Part shown: positions 40,203 through 47,786 of the stretch, one piece after another | Layout of the letters: the number at the start of each line of letters is the position of its first letter | How positions within the stretch are numbered: position 1 is the first letter of the stretch | DNA from: CAVHIG01 sp963636105 | Lineage (GTDB): Bacteria; Bacillota; Clostridia; Peptostreptococcales; Anaerovoracaceae | Assembly: GCA_963636105.1 (NCBI GenBank) | Contig: CAVHIG010000006.1 | Coordinates: 1 to 47,786 of the forward strand | DNA: 47,786 nt | Direction of reading: 5' to 3' | The notes under the pieces: model-generated | Databases searched by the model: none | The model's input: the letters and a program-made list of their open reading frames with translations, nothing else | What the model was told of the DNA's origin: nothing | Program-made: the position numbers and the translations under genes

Positions 40203-41387
40203 ATGAAAGAATTTGAACTGAAATACGGCTGCAATCCAAATCAAAAGCCGGCAAAGATATATATGAGAGATGGAAGCGAGCTTCCTATAGAAATCCTGAG
40301 CGGACGTCCGGGATATATAAATTTCCTGGATGCCTTCAATTCCTGGCAGCTTGTAAAGGAGCTAAAGGAGGCGCTCGGAATGCCGGCCGCGGCATCCTTT
40401 AAGCATGTGAGCCCGACCTCGGCCGCTGTAGGCCTGCCACTGCCGGAGGACCTCAAAAAAGCCTGCTTTGTGGACGATATAGAAGGCCTCGATGACTCCC
40501 CTATAGCCTGCGCTTACGCGAGAGCAAGGGGCACGGACAGACTTTGCTCCTTTGGCGACTTTATCGCGCTTTCAGACGTATGCGACAAGACTACGGCAGA
40601 GCTTGTAAAAAGAGAAGTATCAGACGGCATAATCGCGCCGGGATATGAGCCAGAAGCCCTTGAAATCCTCAAGAGCAAGAGAAATGGAAATTACAACATA
40701 GTAAAAATCGATCCAAACTACGTGCCATTTGAGGCAGAGCACAAGGAAGTATACGGCATCACCTTTGAACAGGGCAGAAACAACTTCAAGATCGATGCCG
40801 CGCTCCTTGAAAATGTAGTCACAAAGAATAAGGAGCTTCCGGAAAGCGCAAAGCGCGACCTCATAGTAGCTCTCATCACACTCAAATATACACAGTCAAA
40901 TTCCGTATGCTATGCTGTAGACGGACAGGCTATCGGAGTAGGCGCGGGACAGCAGTCACGTATACATTGCACACGTCTTGCGGGAGGCAAGGCTGATACG
41001 TGGCAACTGCGCAGACATCCTAAGGTGCTTGGCCTTCCTTTCCTGCCGGAGCTTAAGCGTGCGGAGCGCGACAATGTCATAGACGGATATATAAATAAAA
41101 ACGAAGAAAACGTATGCGAAGAGGGCAATTGGCAGAGATATTTCACAGAGCAGCCGGAGGAGCTTACTCAGGAGGAAATAAAGGAATATCTTTCCAAAAT
41201 AGACGGAGTGGCACTGGCCTCGGATGCTTTCTTCCCATTCAGTGACAATATAGAAAGAGCAAGGAAAAGCGGCGTAGCCTATGTGGCAGAGCCCGGCGGC
41301 TCTATAAGAGACAATCTTGTCATAGAGTGCTGTGACAAATACGGCATGGCGATGGCATTTACAGGAATGCGTCTTTTCCATCACTAA
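40203..41387 (+). CDS. purH: Stand-alone AICAR formyltransferase (PurH C-terminal domain only), 394 aa
   Basis: Transfers formyl from 10-formyl-THF to AICAR, giving FAICAR. It opens with ELKYGCNPNQKPAKIY, characteristic of the transformylase domain. Further landmarks: FLDAFNSWQLVKEL, SFKHVSPTSAAVG with the catalytic Lys-His, YTQSNSVCYAVDGQAIGVGAGQQSR (landmark region near the middle) and DAFFPFSDNIERARKSGV. There is no N-terminal MGS-like cyclohydrolase domain, and the product pairs with the preceding PurO-like gene. GGAG 10 bases upstream of ATG 40203 is adequate. A GAGCCGAYG word repeats at 40141, 40172 and 41396 around the gene. Confidence 0.93.
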   Translation: MKEFELKYGCNPNQKPAKIYMRDGSELPIEILSGRPGYINFLDAFNSWQLVKELKEALGMPAAASFKHVSPTSAAVGLPLPEDLKKACFVDDIEGLDDSPIACAYARARGTDRLCSFGDFIALSDVCDKTTAELVKREVSDGIIAPGYEPEALEILKSKRNGNYNIVKIDPNYVPFEAEHKEVYGITFEQGRNNFKIDAALLENVVTKNKELPESAKRDLIVALITLKYTQSNSVCYAVDGQAIGVGAGQQSRIHCTRLAGGKADTWQLRRHPKVLGLPFLPELKRAERDNVIDGYINKNEENVCEEGNWQRYFTEQPEELTQEEIKEYLSKIDGVALASDAFFPFSDNIERARKSGVAYVAEPGGSIRDNLVIECCDKYGMAMAFTGMRLFHH

Positions 41388-41394
41388 GAAGCAG

Positions 41395-41419
41395 AGCCGA
41401 TGGCGGATAGCCACCGGCT
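41395..41419 (+). terminator. Hairpin after the AICAR formyltransferase gene
   Basis: AGCCG-AT-GGC-GGATA-GCC-AC-CGGCT forms a nested stem just after the stop, but only GTCTTAAATT follows, so termination would be weak. It may instead stabilise the upstream message. Confidence 0.45.
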
Positions 41420-41447
41420 GTCTTAAATTATAGACTGATATAATATA

Positions 41448-41484
41448 TTGACAAATTTACAAGGATTTGCTATAAAATAGCAAA
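41448..41484 (+). promoter_or_regulatory. purD-purL promoter with palindrome over the -10
   Basis: TTGACA (41448-41453), 17 bases, TATAAA (41471-41476). The -10 lies inside a perfect palindrome, TTTGCTAT-AAA-ATAGCAAA (41466-41484), which could bind a regulator or form a 5' hairpin. It is not a PurBox. Confidence 0.75.
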
Positions 41485-41513
41485 AATGAGCGAATAACGC
41501 AGGAGGACAGAAT

Positions 41514-42791
41514 ATGAAGGTAATGGTGATAGGCGGCGGTGGCCGTGAGCATGCCATCATAAAAAAGCTAAAGGAAAACAAAGAAATCACTGAGCTGTAC
41601 GCGCTTCCCGGAAACGGCGGAATCGCAAGTGACGCGACGTGCGTGGATATAGGCGCAAAGGATATAGAGAAAATCACGGCATTTGCAAAGGAAAACAAAA
41701 TAGACTTTGCGGTAGTCGCACCGGATGATCCGCTGGTACTCGGGGCAGTGGACGCCTTGGAGGCTGCAGGTGTAAAATGCTTTGGTCCAAATAAGGCAGC
41801 GGCCATCATAGAAGGCAGCAAGGTCTTCTCAAAAAACTTAATGAAAAAATATGGCATACCGACAGCGGCATACGAAGTCTTTGAGGACATGGAGGCTGCG
41901 CTTTCCTATCTTGAGACAGCGCCTATACCTACAGTAATAAAGGCGGACGGACTTGCCCTCGGAAAGGGCGTAGTCATCGCGGAGAGCAGAGAAGACGCAG
42001 TTTCCGCAGTAAAAGCCGCAATGGAGGATAAGGTCTTTGGCGAAAGCGGAAGCAGAATCGTAATAGAGGAATTTTTGACGGGGCCAGAGGTATCGGTGCT
42101 TTCGTTTACGGACGGACATGTGGTAGTGCCTATGGTATCCTCTCAGGATCACAAGAGGGCGCTTGATGGCGATAAGGGTCTCAATACCGGAGGCATGGGC
42201 ACAGTAGCGCCAAACCCTTACTATACGCCGGAAATCGCGGCAGAATGCATGGAGAAAATATTCATTCCGACCATAAAGGCGATGCAAAGCGAGGGCAGGA
42301 CCTTCAAGGGCTGTCTGTATTTCGGACTCATGCTTACAAATGATGGCCCAAAGGTGATAGAATATAATTGCCGCTTTGGCGACCCGGAGACGCAGGTAGT
42401 GCTTCCTCTTCTTGAAAGCGATTTGTATACGGTGATGAGGGCTGTAGCGGACGAAAAGCTTGCGGAATGCGAGGTAAAATTCGCTGATGGCGCGGCCTGC
42501 TGCGTTATAATGGCATCGGAGGGCTATCCAAAGAAGTATGACAAGGGCTTTGAGATAAAGATAGGCGAGCTTTCTGACAACGCAGACGTCTACGTGGCAG
42601 GAGCAAAGCTTGATGAGGGAAAGCTTTTGACTTCCGGCGGCAGAGTGCTTGGCGTGACTGCGACTGCGGATAGTCTTGAAAAGGCGATAGCCTCCGCATA
42701 TGAGAATGTGGACAAGGTGACATTTGAGAACGCGTTTTGGCGTAAGGATATAGGGGCTAGGGCTTTGGCTGCGGAAAGGAGTGCAAAATAA
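41514..42791 (+). CDS. purD: Phosphoribosylamine-glycine ligase, 425 aa
   Basis: ATP-grasp enzyme joining phosphoribosylamine and glycine to give GAR. Motifs: VIGGGGREHAIIKKL at the N-terminus, ALPGNGGIA, KADGLALGKGVVIAESRED, EEFLTGPEVSVLSFTDG, HKRALDGDKGLNTGGMG and YNCRFGDPETQVVLPLL. Full length with all motifs. The ATG follows AGGAGG. Its stop overlaps the purL start by one base (TAATG). An 11-mer copy lies at 41997 within the ATP-grasp region as DAVSAV. Confidence 0.97.
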   Translation: MKVMVIGGGGREHAIIKKLKENKEITELYALPGNGGIASDATCVDIGAKDIEKITAFAKENKIDFAVVAPDDPLVLGAVDALEAAGVKCFGPNKAAAIIEGSKVFSKNLMKKYGIPTAAYEVFEDMEAALSYLETAPIPTVIKADGLALGKGVVIAESREDAVSAVKAAMEDKVFGESGSRIVIEEFLTGPEVSVLSFTDGHVVVPMVSSQDHKRALDGDKGLNTGGMGTVAPNPYYTPEIAAECMEKIFIPTIKAMQSEGRTFKGCLYFGLMLTNDGPKVIEYNCRFGDPETQVVLPLLESDLYTVMRAVADEKLAECEVKFADGAACCVIMASEGYPKKYDKGFEIKIGELSDNADVYVAGAKLDEGKLLTSGGRVLGVTATADSLEKAIASAYENVDKVTFENAFWRKDIGARALAAERSAK

Positions 42792-45700
42792 TGGTCTATA
42801 GAATTTATGTAGAGAAGAAGAGAGAGCTTGCAAATGAGGCGAAGGCGCTTTTTAAAGATGTAAGGGAGCTGCTTGGAATAGGCGGACTTACGGATCTCAG
42901 AATTCTCAATAGATATGATGTGGAGAATATTGAAAAGGAGCTTTTTGACTACGCAAAGACGGCGGTATTTTCCGAGCCGCAGCTCGACATAGTAAGCGAC
43001 AGCGTGGATTTTTCGGGATATACGGTATTTGCGGTGGAATACCTTCCGGGACAATTTGACCAGCGTGCGGATTCCGCGGCGCAGTGCATACAGATAATAT
43101 CCCAAAAGGAGAGACCTACAGTGCGCACGGCAAAGGTCTATCTGCTTTCCGGCAAGCTTTCAGATGAGGAGCTTGAGAAAATAAAAGGTTATGTAATAAA
43201 TCCTGTAGAGGCAAGGGAAGCGGGTCTTGAGGAGCATGCCACACTTGCGGTGCAATATGATATACCGGAGACAGTAGCGACCATAGAGGGCTTTACGGGC
43301 ATGAGCGAGACCGAGCTTGCGGCCTTCATAAAGAGCTACGGACTTGCTATGGACCTCGACGATATAAAATTCTGCCAGCAGCACTTCATAGAAGAGGACA
43401 GGCAGCCTACCATCACAGAAATCAAAATGATCGACACATATTGGTCGGATCATTGCAGACATACAACATTTATGACTACAATAGACAGCATATCCTTTGA
43501 GGATGAGCTCATTCAAAAGGCATATGAGGAGTATTTGCAGGTCAGAAAAGAGATAAACAGGACAAAGCCTATAAATCTCATGGATATAGCTACTATCATG
43601 ACAAAGTATCTGAAATCCAAGGGACTCCTTGAGAAGCTTGATGAATCAGAGGAGATAAACGCCTGCACTGTAAAGATGAAGGTCGATACAGAGGAAGGAC
43701 AGGAGGACTGGCTGCTGCTCTTCAAAAACGAGACGCACAACCATCCTACAGAGATAGAGCCTTTCGGAGGCGCTGCTACCTGCGTAGGCGGCGCGATCAG
43801 AGACCCGCTTTCGGGCAGATCCTATGTATACGCGGCCATGAGAATCACAGGCGCCGCAAACCCTCTAAAGCCTGTACAGGAGACCATGGAGGGCAAGCTG
43901 CCGCAGAGAAAGCTCGTAACAGAGGCGGCGGCAGGATATTCCTCATACGGAAATCAAATAGGACTCACCACAGGTCAGGTAGACGAGATCTACCATGACG
44001 GATATGTGGCAAAGCACATGGAGATAGGTGCTGTCATAGGCGCGGCTCCGGCAAAGAATGTACGCCGCGAGCGCCCAAATCCTGGAGATATCGTAATACT
44101 TCTCGGCGGCAAGACAGGACGTGACGGCTGCGGAGGAGCTACAGGCGCATCCAAATCCCACGATTTACAATCACTTGAGACCTGCGGCGCAGAGGTACAG
44201 AAGGGCAATGCGCCGGAGGAGAGAAAGCTTCAAAGGCTCTTCAGAAACGGCGAGGCATCGCGCCTCATAAAGCGCTGCAACGACTTTGGCGCGGGCGGCG
44301 TATCCGTAGCCATAGGCGAGCTTGCGGACGGCCTTGCAATCGACCTCAACGCGGTACCGAAAAAATATGACGGTCTCGATGGCACAGAGCTTGCCATAAG
44401 CGAATCCCAGGAGAGAATGGCTGTAGTCGTAGAAGCAGGAGATGTAGAGCGCTTTTGCGAGCTTGCGGCGGAAGAAAACCTTGAGGCTACTATAGTCGCG
44501 AAGGTTACAGAGGAGCCGCGCCTTGTCATGGACTGGAACGGCCGCAGAATAGTAGACCTTTCAAGAGAATTTTTGAATTCAAACGGTGCCGAAAAGCACA
44601 TCGATATAATCACAAAGGCAGCTGATTACAAAAATAGAGAGCTTGCGGCAGACTTTGACTTTGCAAAGGCCTACGAAAGCCTCGCGGGCGATCTCAACGT
44701 ATGCTCAAAGCGCGGACTTTCAGAGCGCTTCGACTCCACAATAGGCGCGGGCTCTGTGCTTATGCCATTTGGCGGCAAAAATCAGCTCACACCGGTACAG
44801 GCCATGGTACACAAGATTTCAAGAGAAAAGGGCGATACAGACACCTGCTCGCTCATGGCCTATGGCTACAATCCGTTTATCAGCGAAAAGAGCCCTTATC
44901 ACGGCGCTTACCTTGCGGTAGTGGAATCCGTATCAAAGCTCATCGCGACCGGCGCAAAATTTGAGGATGTATATCTCACATTGCAGGAATATTTCGAAAA
45001 GCCTATGAAGGACGGAAAGCGCTGGGGCAAGCCTTTTGCGGCTCTTATGGGCGCATTCAAGGCGCAAAAGGATCTCGGAATCGCAGCCATCGGAGGCAAG
45101 GACTCCATGAGCGGTACATTCGAGAATATAGACGTACCACCTACACTCGTATCCTTTGCGGTCACAACTGAAAAGACAGCAAGCATCGTCTCCGGCGAAT
45201 TCAAGGCGGCGGGTCACAAGGTAGTGCTGATAAAGCCTTTCTATGACGCCTCCGGTCTTCCAAACCCTGAGTCGCTCAAAAAGGTCTACGCGCTCGTACG
45301 CGGACTCACGGAGAGCGGAAAGGCCTGCGCAGTTTACGCACCTACATATGGCGGAATTGCAGAGGCTATCCTCAAGATGGCTATAGGAAACGGCGTGGGC
45401 TTTGCTTATAGCGCGGCTGAGCCTTGCGAGGAGATTTTCGGCTACAGCTACGGCGCATTTGTCGCAGAGCTTTCGGATGCGGCCGCGGTAAGCTTGATGT
45501 CCGCGGATGTAGAGCTTGTAAAGCTCGGCGAGACCATCTCAGAAGAGGTGATAAGCTACAAGGAAGAGAAGGTAGAGCTTTCAAAGCTTCTCAAGATCTA
45601 TGAGGACAAGCTTGAGCCTGTATATCCTTGCAATATCGAAAGCGAGGGCGGTGAGATTCCGACCATCTCTTATGACAAAGCAGCCGGCAAGGGCTTTGCG

Positions 45701-46528
45701 GCCGGCATGGCAAACGTGATAAAGACAGCGCGTCCAAAGGCCTTGATACCGGTATTTCCGGGCACAAATTGCGAATATGACTCGGCAAAGGCGCTTACGG
45801 CAGCGGGAGCCGAGGCAAAGATTATCGTGATAAAGAATCTCACGGCGGATGCTGTAGCGCGCTCTGTGGAAGAATTTTCAAGAGAGCTCAAGGATTCTCA
45901 CATCGTATTTATACCGGGAGGCTTCTCGGGCGGAGATGAGCCGGATGGTTCCGGAAAGTTTATCACGGCCTTCTTCAGAAACGGCGCGGTAAAGGAAGAA
46001 GTCATGAGCCTGCTGCAGAAGAGAGACGGCTTGATGTGCGGCATTTGCAACGGCTTCCAGGCGCTCATAAAGCTCGGCCTTGTGCCTTATGGAGAAATCA
46101 GGGATATAGATGAAAATTGCCCTACGCTTACATATAATACCATCGGCAGACATCAGTCGCGTCTTGTGCGCACTCGCATAGCGTCAAATAAGTCGCCTTG
46201 GCTCGCGAAGACGAAGGTCGGCGATATATATACAGTGCCTATTTCACACGGCGAGGGCAGATTCCTCGCAAATCCTGAGGTGGTAGAGCAGCTCATCGCA
46301 AACGGGCAGGTGGCTACGCAATATGTGGACTTTGAGGGCAGACCGACAAGCGACATACATTTCAATCCAAACAATTCCGTATACGCTATCGAGGGCATCA
46401 CATCACCTGACGGCAGGGTATTTGGAAAGATGGGTCACTCCGAGCGTATAGGCGCGGGTCTCTACAAAAACGTGGACGGCATCTACGACATGCATATGTT
46501 TGAGGCAGCTGTGGAGTATTTTAAATAA
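42791..46528 (+). CDS. purL: Phosphoribosylformylglycinamidine synthase, single-chain form, 1245 aa
   Basis: Converts FGAR, ATP and glutamine to FGAM. All three parts are on one chain: an N-terminal PurS-like region, two PurM-like synthetase halves (YWSDHCRHTTF, LLFKNETHNHPTEIEPFGGA in part, IGGKDSMSGTFENID) and a C-terminal class I glutaminase (PVFPGTNCEYDSAKAL, nucleophile in MCGICNGFQALIKLG, and SHGEGRF). Firmicutes of the Bacillus type split this into PurS, PurL and PurQ; the long form here is the one usual in Lachnospiraceae. The glutaminase Cys and the His/Glu of the triad appear present. Translationally coupled to purD. It has one imperfect 11-mer (45329, GCAGTTTACGC). A terminator follows. 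Confidence 0.96.
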   Translation: MVYRIYVEKKRELANEAKALFKDVRELLGIGGLTDLRILNRYDVENIEKELFDYAKTAVFSEPQLDIVSDSVDFSGYTVFAVEYLPGQFDQRADSAAQCIQIISQKERPTVRTAKVYLLSGKLSDEELEKIKGYVINPVEAREAGLEEHATLAVQYDIPETVATIEGFTGMSETELAAFIKSYGLAMDLDDIKFCQQHFIEEDRQPTITEIKMIDTYWSDHCRHTTFMTTIDSISFEDELIQKAYEEYLQVRKEINRTKPINLMDIATIMTKYLKSKGLLEKLDESEEINACTVKMKVDTEEGQEDWLLLFKNETHNHPTEIEPFGGAATCVGGAIRDPLSGRSYVYAAMRITGAANPLKPVQETMEGKLPQRKLVTEAAAGYSSYGNQIGLTTGQVDEIYHDGYVAKHMEIGAVIGAAPAKNVRRERPNPGDIVILLGGKTGRDGCGGATGASKSHDLQSLETCGAEVQKGNAPEERKLQRLFRNGEASRLIKRCNDFGAGGVSVAIGELADGLAIDLNAVPKKYDGLDGTELAISESQERMAVVVEAGDVERFCELAAEENLEATIVAKVTEEPRLVMDWNGRRIVDLSREFLNSNGAEKHIDIITKAADYKNRELAADFDFAKAYESLAGDLNVCSKRGLSERFDSTIGAGSVLMPFGGKNQLTPVQAMVHKISREKGDTDTCSLMAYGYNPFISEKSPYHGAYLAVVESVSKLIATGAKFEDVYLTLQEYFEKPMKDGKRWGKPFAALMGAFKAQKDLGIAAIGGKDSMSGTFENIDVPPTLVSFAVTTEKTASIVSGEFKAAGHKVVLIKPFYDASGLPNPESLKKVYALVRGLTESGKACAVYAPTYGGIAEAILKMAIGNGVGFAYSAAEPCEEIFGYSYGAFVAELSDAAAVSLMSADVELVKLGETISEEVISYKEEKVELSKLLKIYEDKLEPVYPCNIESEGGEIPTISYDKAAGKGFAAGMANVIKTARPKALIPVFPGTNCEYDSAKALTAAGAEAKIIVIKNLTADAVARSVEEFSRELKDSHIVFIPGGFSGGDEPDGSGKFITAFFRNGAVKEEVMSLLQKRDGLMCGICNGFQALIKLGLVPYGEIRDIDENCPTLTYNTIGRHQSRLVRTRIASNKSPWLAKTKVGDIYTVPISHGEGRFLANPEVVEQLIANGQVATQYVDFEGRPTSDIHFNPNNSVYAIEGITSPDGRVFGKMGHSERIGAGLYKNVDGIYDMHMFEAAVEYFK

Positions 46529-46557
46529 AAAATCCTATACTAATTAAGAATATCGAG

Positions 46558-46615
46558 GCAGCAGTGTATATAGTCACAAATTCATTTAAAATGACAATAT
46601 GCACTGCTGCTGCAT
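46558..46615 (+). terminator. Long hairpin terminator after purL
   Basis: GCAGCAGTGTATAT (46558-46571) pairs with ATATGCACTGCTGC (46597-46610; one G-U) around a 25-base loop, then TGCATTTTAC. The stem is strong, the T-run short. Confidence 0.65.
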
Positions 46616-46645
46616 TTTACTGTAGTAGAAAGGTGAAAAAATTCA

Positions 46646-47248
46646 ATGACAAAAGCACTTACGATACGCCCGGCCACGACATCGGATGCCGCGGCGCTCC
46701 TCGCCGTTTACGCACCATACGTAGAAAATACGGCGATTACATTTGAATATGAAGTCCCTTCCCTGGAAGAATTCCGGGGGCGAATCGCGCGCACGCTACA
46801 GCACTATCCCTATATCGTTGCGGAAACGGCGTCGGGTGGCGAGCCACGCGTTGCGGGCTATGCCTATGCCGGGCCGCTTCACGTAAGAGCCTCATATGCA
46901 TGGTCAGCAGAGACTTCCATTTATGTAAGAGCAGATTTGAAAAAATCCGGAATAGGAAAGGCTCTATATACCGCCCTGGAAAAAGCCTTGGCTGCCCAAA
47001 ACTTTATAAATTTGAATGCCTGCATCGCCAGTCCAATAGTGGAGGATGAATACCTGACGCGCAATAGCATTCAATTTCACGAGCACATGGGATATTCTAT
47101 GATAGGGGAATTCAATAAGTGCGCATATAAGTTTGGCCGCTGGTACAATATGGTATGGATGGAAAAATTCATTGCGGATCACCCGGATGTGCCGCCTGCC
47201 GTAATTCCATTCGGGCAGATTCCCCCGGAGGTATATACTCTTTTTTGA
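46646..47248 (+). CDS. GNAT N-acetyltransferase, phosphinothricin acetyltransferase-like, 200 aa
   Basis: Acetyl-CoA-dependent N-acetyltransferase of the Pat/YncA branch. Landmarks: IRPATTSDAAALLAVYAPYV at the start, TAITFEYEVPSLEEFRGRI, YVRADLKKSGIGKALYTALE with the acetyl-CoA pyrophosphate loop, LNACIASP and NSIQFHEHMGYSMIGEF. Many relatives modify methionine sulfoximine, phosphinothricin or related amines; the real substrate here is unknown. The C-terminal 30 residues (HPDVPPAVIPFGQIPPEV) are typical of the branch in Clostridia. AAAGGTG is a modest ribosome binding site. It stands alone after the purL terminator and carries an 11-mer copy (46820). Confidence 0.92.
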   Translation: MTKALTIRPATTSDAAALLAVYAPYVENTAITFEYEVPSLEEFRGRIARTLQHYPYIVAETASGGEPRVAGYAYAGPLHVRASYAWSAETSIYVRADLKKSGIGKALYTALEKALAAQNFINLNACIASPIVEDEYLTRNSIQFHEHMGYSMIGEFNKCAYKFGRWYNMVWMEKFIADHPDVPPAVIPFGQIPPEVYTLF

Positions 47249-47313
47249 GTATGCTGCATAAATCGCCAAAAGTATAATTTTTGCGGCCGGAATTTGCCCC
47301 TTCGACAGCATTG

Positions 47314-47329
47314 GCCTGAACAGTAACAC
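47314..47329. repeat. Partial echo of the 36-base repeat
   Basis: GCCTGAACAGTAACAC shares 14 of 16 bases, 11 of them contiguous (TGAACAGTAAC), with the start of the direct repeats at 1514 and 1580, 46 kb away. The rest of the repeat is not conserved. The stretch 47249-47460 otherwise shows no gene. Confidence 0.4.
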
Positions 47330-47464
47330 AAGCGGTCATCATTTACCTTAGCAGTATGATGTTTTTGAAGCTGTTTGAATGGTGAGGACCGGATGCGGAG
47401 GAAGACCTGGCTTGTTGCGTTTTCGGCGGAGAGCAAGGCGGAAGTGGATGTCAGGATAATATTG

Positions 47465-47504
47465 AATCCGTAGGACTCGCAGATAGAGTCTTGCGGATTT
47501 TTTT
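47465..47504 (+). terminator. Rho-independent terminator in the 3' intergenic region
   Basis: AATCCGTAGGACTC pairs with GAGTCTTGCGGATT (with G-U pairs) around a 7-base loop and runs into a stretch of T. It may end the GNAT transcript. Confidence 0.75.
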
Positions 47505-47576
47505 GTGAGAAGAATGAAAAAATCCGTTAAAGCTTTTCCTTTAGCGTAAGAATGCTGAGAAAATGCCCCGAAAGGC

Positions 47577-47605
47577 TTGCAATTACTGATGTTTTGGGGT
47601 ATAAT
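47577..47605 (+). promoter_or_regulatory. Strong promoter before the terminal small ORF
   Basis: TTGCAA (47577-47582), 17 bases, consensus TATAAT (47600-47605). Transcription should start near 47612. Confidence 0.75.
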
Positions 47606-47619
47606 CTTGCTTGACTAGT

Positions 47620-47655
47620 CTCTTGCTTCTCCTATCGAGGATAGTCAGGCAAGAG
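47620..47655 (+). promoter_or_regulatory. Hairpin at the 5' end of the terminal transcript
   Basis: CTCTTGC (47620-47626) pairs with GCAAGAG (47649-47655); inside it CTATC-GAG-GATAG forms a second stem. It begins within about ten bases of the predicted start. No long T-run ends it directly (TTTATGTCTTTTT follows), so it may be a 5' stabiliser or a weak attenuator. Confidence 0.5.
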
Positions 47656-47709
47656 TTTATGTCTTTTTAATTTGATTCAATCTGAAGAATGATTAAAGGG
47701 TAAGTATAT

Positions 47710-47781
47710 ATGGCAAGGGTAATACCTTTTACTCACGTCGAGACGGTCGTTTTGCTGTCAAAAGTGAACACACCTAAGTAA
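47710..47781 (+). CDS. Small 23-residue ORF, possible fragment of an RlmD-like protein
   Basis: ATG at 47710 lies nine bases after AAAGGG and opens 23 codons ending TAA at 47779-47781. It contains FTHVETVVLLSK. I recall HVETVVLL-type stretches from the C-terminal part of clostridial 23S rRNA uracil methyltransferases (RlmD/RumA family), so this may be a severed gene fragment that retained or acquired a start site; it could equally be a genuine leader peptide. The strong promoter and hairpin leader upstream argue that the stretch is transcribed. The sequence ends five bases past the stop, so its continuation is unseen. Confidence 0.4.
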   Translation: MARVIPFTHVETVVLLSKVNTPK

Positions 47782-47786
47782 GATAA

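Larger units (their letters stand above)
3420..46830. repeat. Interspersed 11-mer GCMGTTTCCGC, 18 exact copies
   Basis: Read by eye on both strands. Plus-strand copies start at 3420, 6342, 10041, 16708, 21251, 22691, 25475, 30467, 30515, 32389, 38306 and 41997. Copies read as GCGGAAACKGC start at 6557, 16399, 22643, 33010, 38528 and 46820. M is A in 11 and C in 7. One-mismatch relatives lie near 7763, 22662, 26273, 41609 and 45329. Equal base use predicts about 0.05 exact copies in a window of this size. Copies occur in several coding frames (AVSA, GSFR, RQFPH, AETA, CGNG) and in two intergenic regions. The role is unknown; an uptake sequence, a Chi-like site, a segregation signal or a mobile micro-repeat are all possible. 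Confidence 0.8.

Noticed and set aside
1..47786. tRNA, rRNA, transposase, integrase or prophage genes
   Set aside because: None were seen on reading either strand; the window appears free of intact mobile elements.

Overview
The window looks like chromosome of a low-to-medium GC Gram-positive anaerobe of the class Clostridia, most likely Lachnospiraceae or a close relative. Evidence: a PolC-type replicase, the gene order rimP-nusA-rnpM-ylxQ-infB-rbfA-nrnA-truB-ribF-rpsO-pnp, a long single-chain PurL, a stand-alone IMP cyclohydrolase beside a stand-alone AICAR formyltransferase, frequent ATA and AGA codons, TTG starts with good ribosome binding sites, and sigma-A promoters with 17-base spacers. 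Every confident gene is on the + strand. The genus assignment is inference.

Layout. 1-1120: right end of a type I-E-like CRISPR array (19 repeats, 18 complete spacers); leader and cas genes, if any, lie left of the window. 1121-1688: no convincing gene, but rich in repeats: a 17-bp inverted repeat, six alternating AT-rich palindromic units, and two 36-base direct repeats 30 bases apart. 1689-2180: a possible 17-residue leader peptide and a cupin protein. 2351-6022: a large hybrid sensor kinase. 6142-13571: dxr, rseP, ispG and polC. 13762-25332: the transcription/translation block rimP to pnp. 25618-27790: purC-purF behind a PurBox pair. 28002-28838: uppP behind a promoter with a strong palindrome. 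28946-36725: ftsK/spoIIIE, rimO, pgsA, cinA, recA. 36986-46528: purE, purM, purN, IMP cyclohydrolase, AICAR formyltransferase, purD, purL. 46646-47248: a GNAT acetyltransferase. 47249-47786: a repeat echo, a terminator, a promoter with a hairpin leader and a 23-codon ORF.

How the genes fit together. Dxr and IspG are steps of the MEP isoprenoid pathway; UppP recycles the C55 isoprenoid carrier used in wall synthesis. The rimP-pnp block builds ribosomes and controls RNA. The two pur clusters encode most de novo steps from PRPP to IMP; the final two steps are on separate proteins instead of bifunctional PurH. purB is not seen here. FtsK, CinA and RecA handle DNA segregation, damage and recombination, and recA has a LexA-type box.

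The most unusual signal is an interspersed 11-mer, GCMGTTTCCGC (M = A or C), found by eye 18 times exactly on both strands, against about 0.05 expected by chance. It occurs in several reading frames, in intergenic DNA, and in protein linkers and insertions, so it looks selected or maintained at the DNA level, like an uptake sequence, a Chi-type site or HIP1. The second is a PolC that seems to have lost its entire proofreading exonuclease domain.
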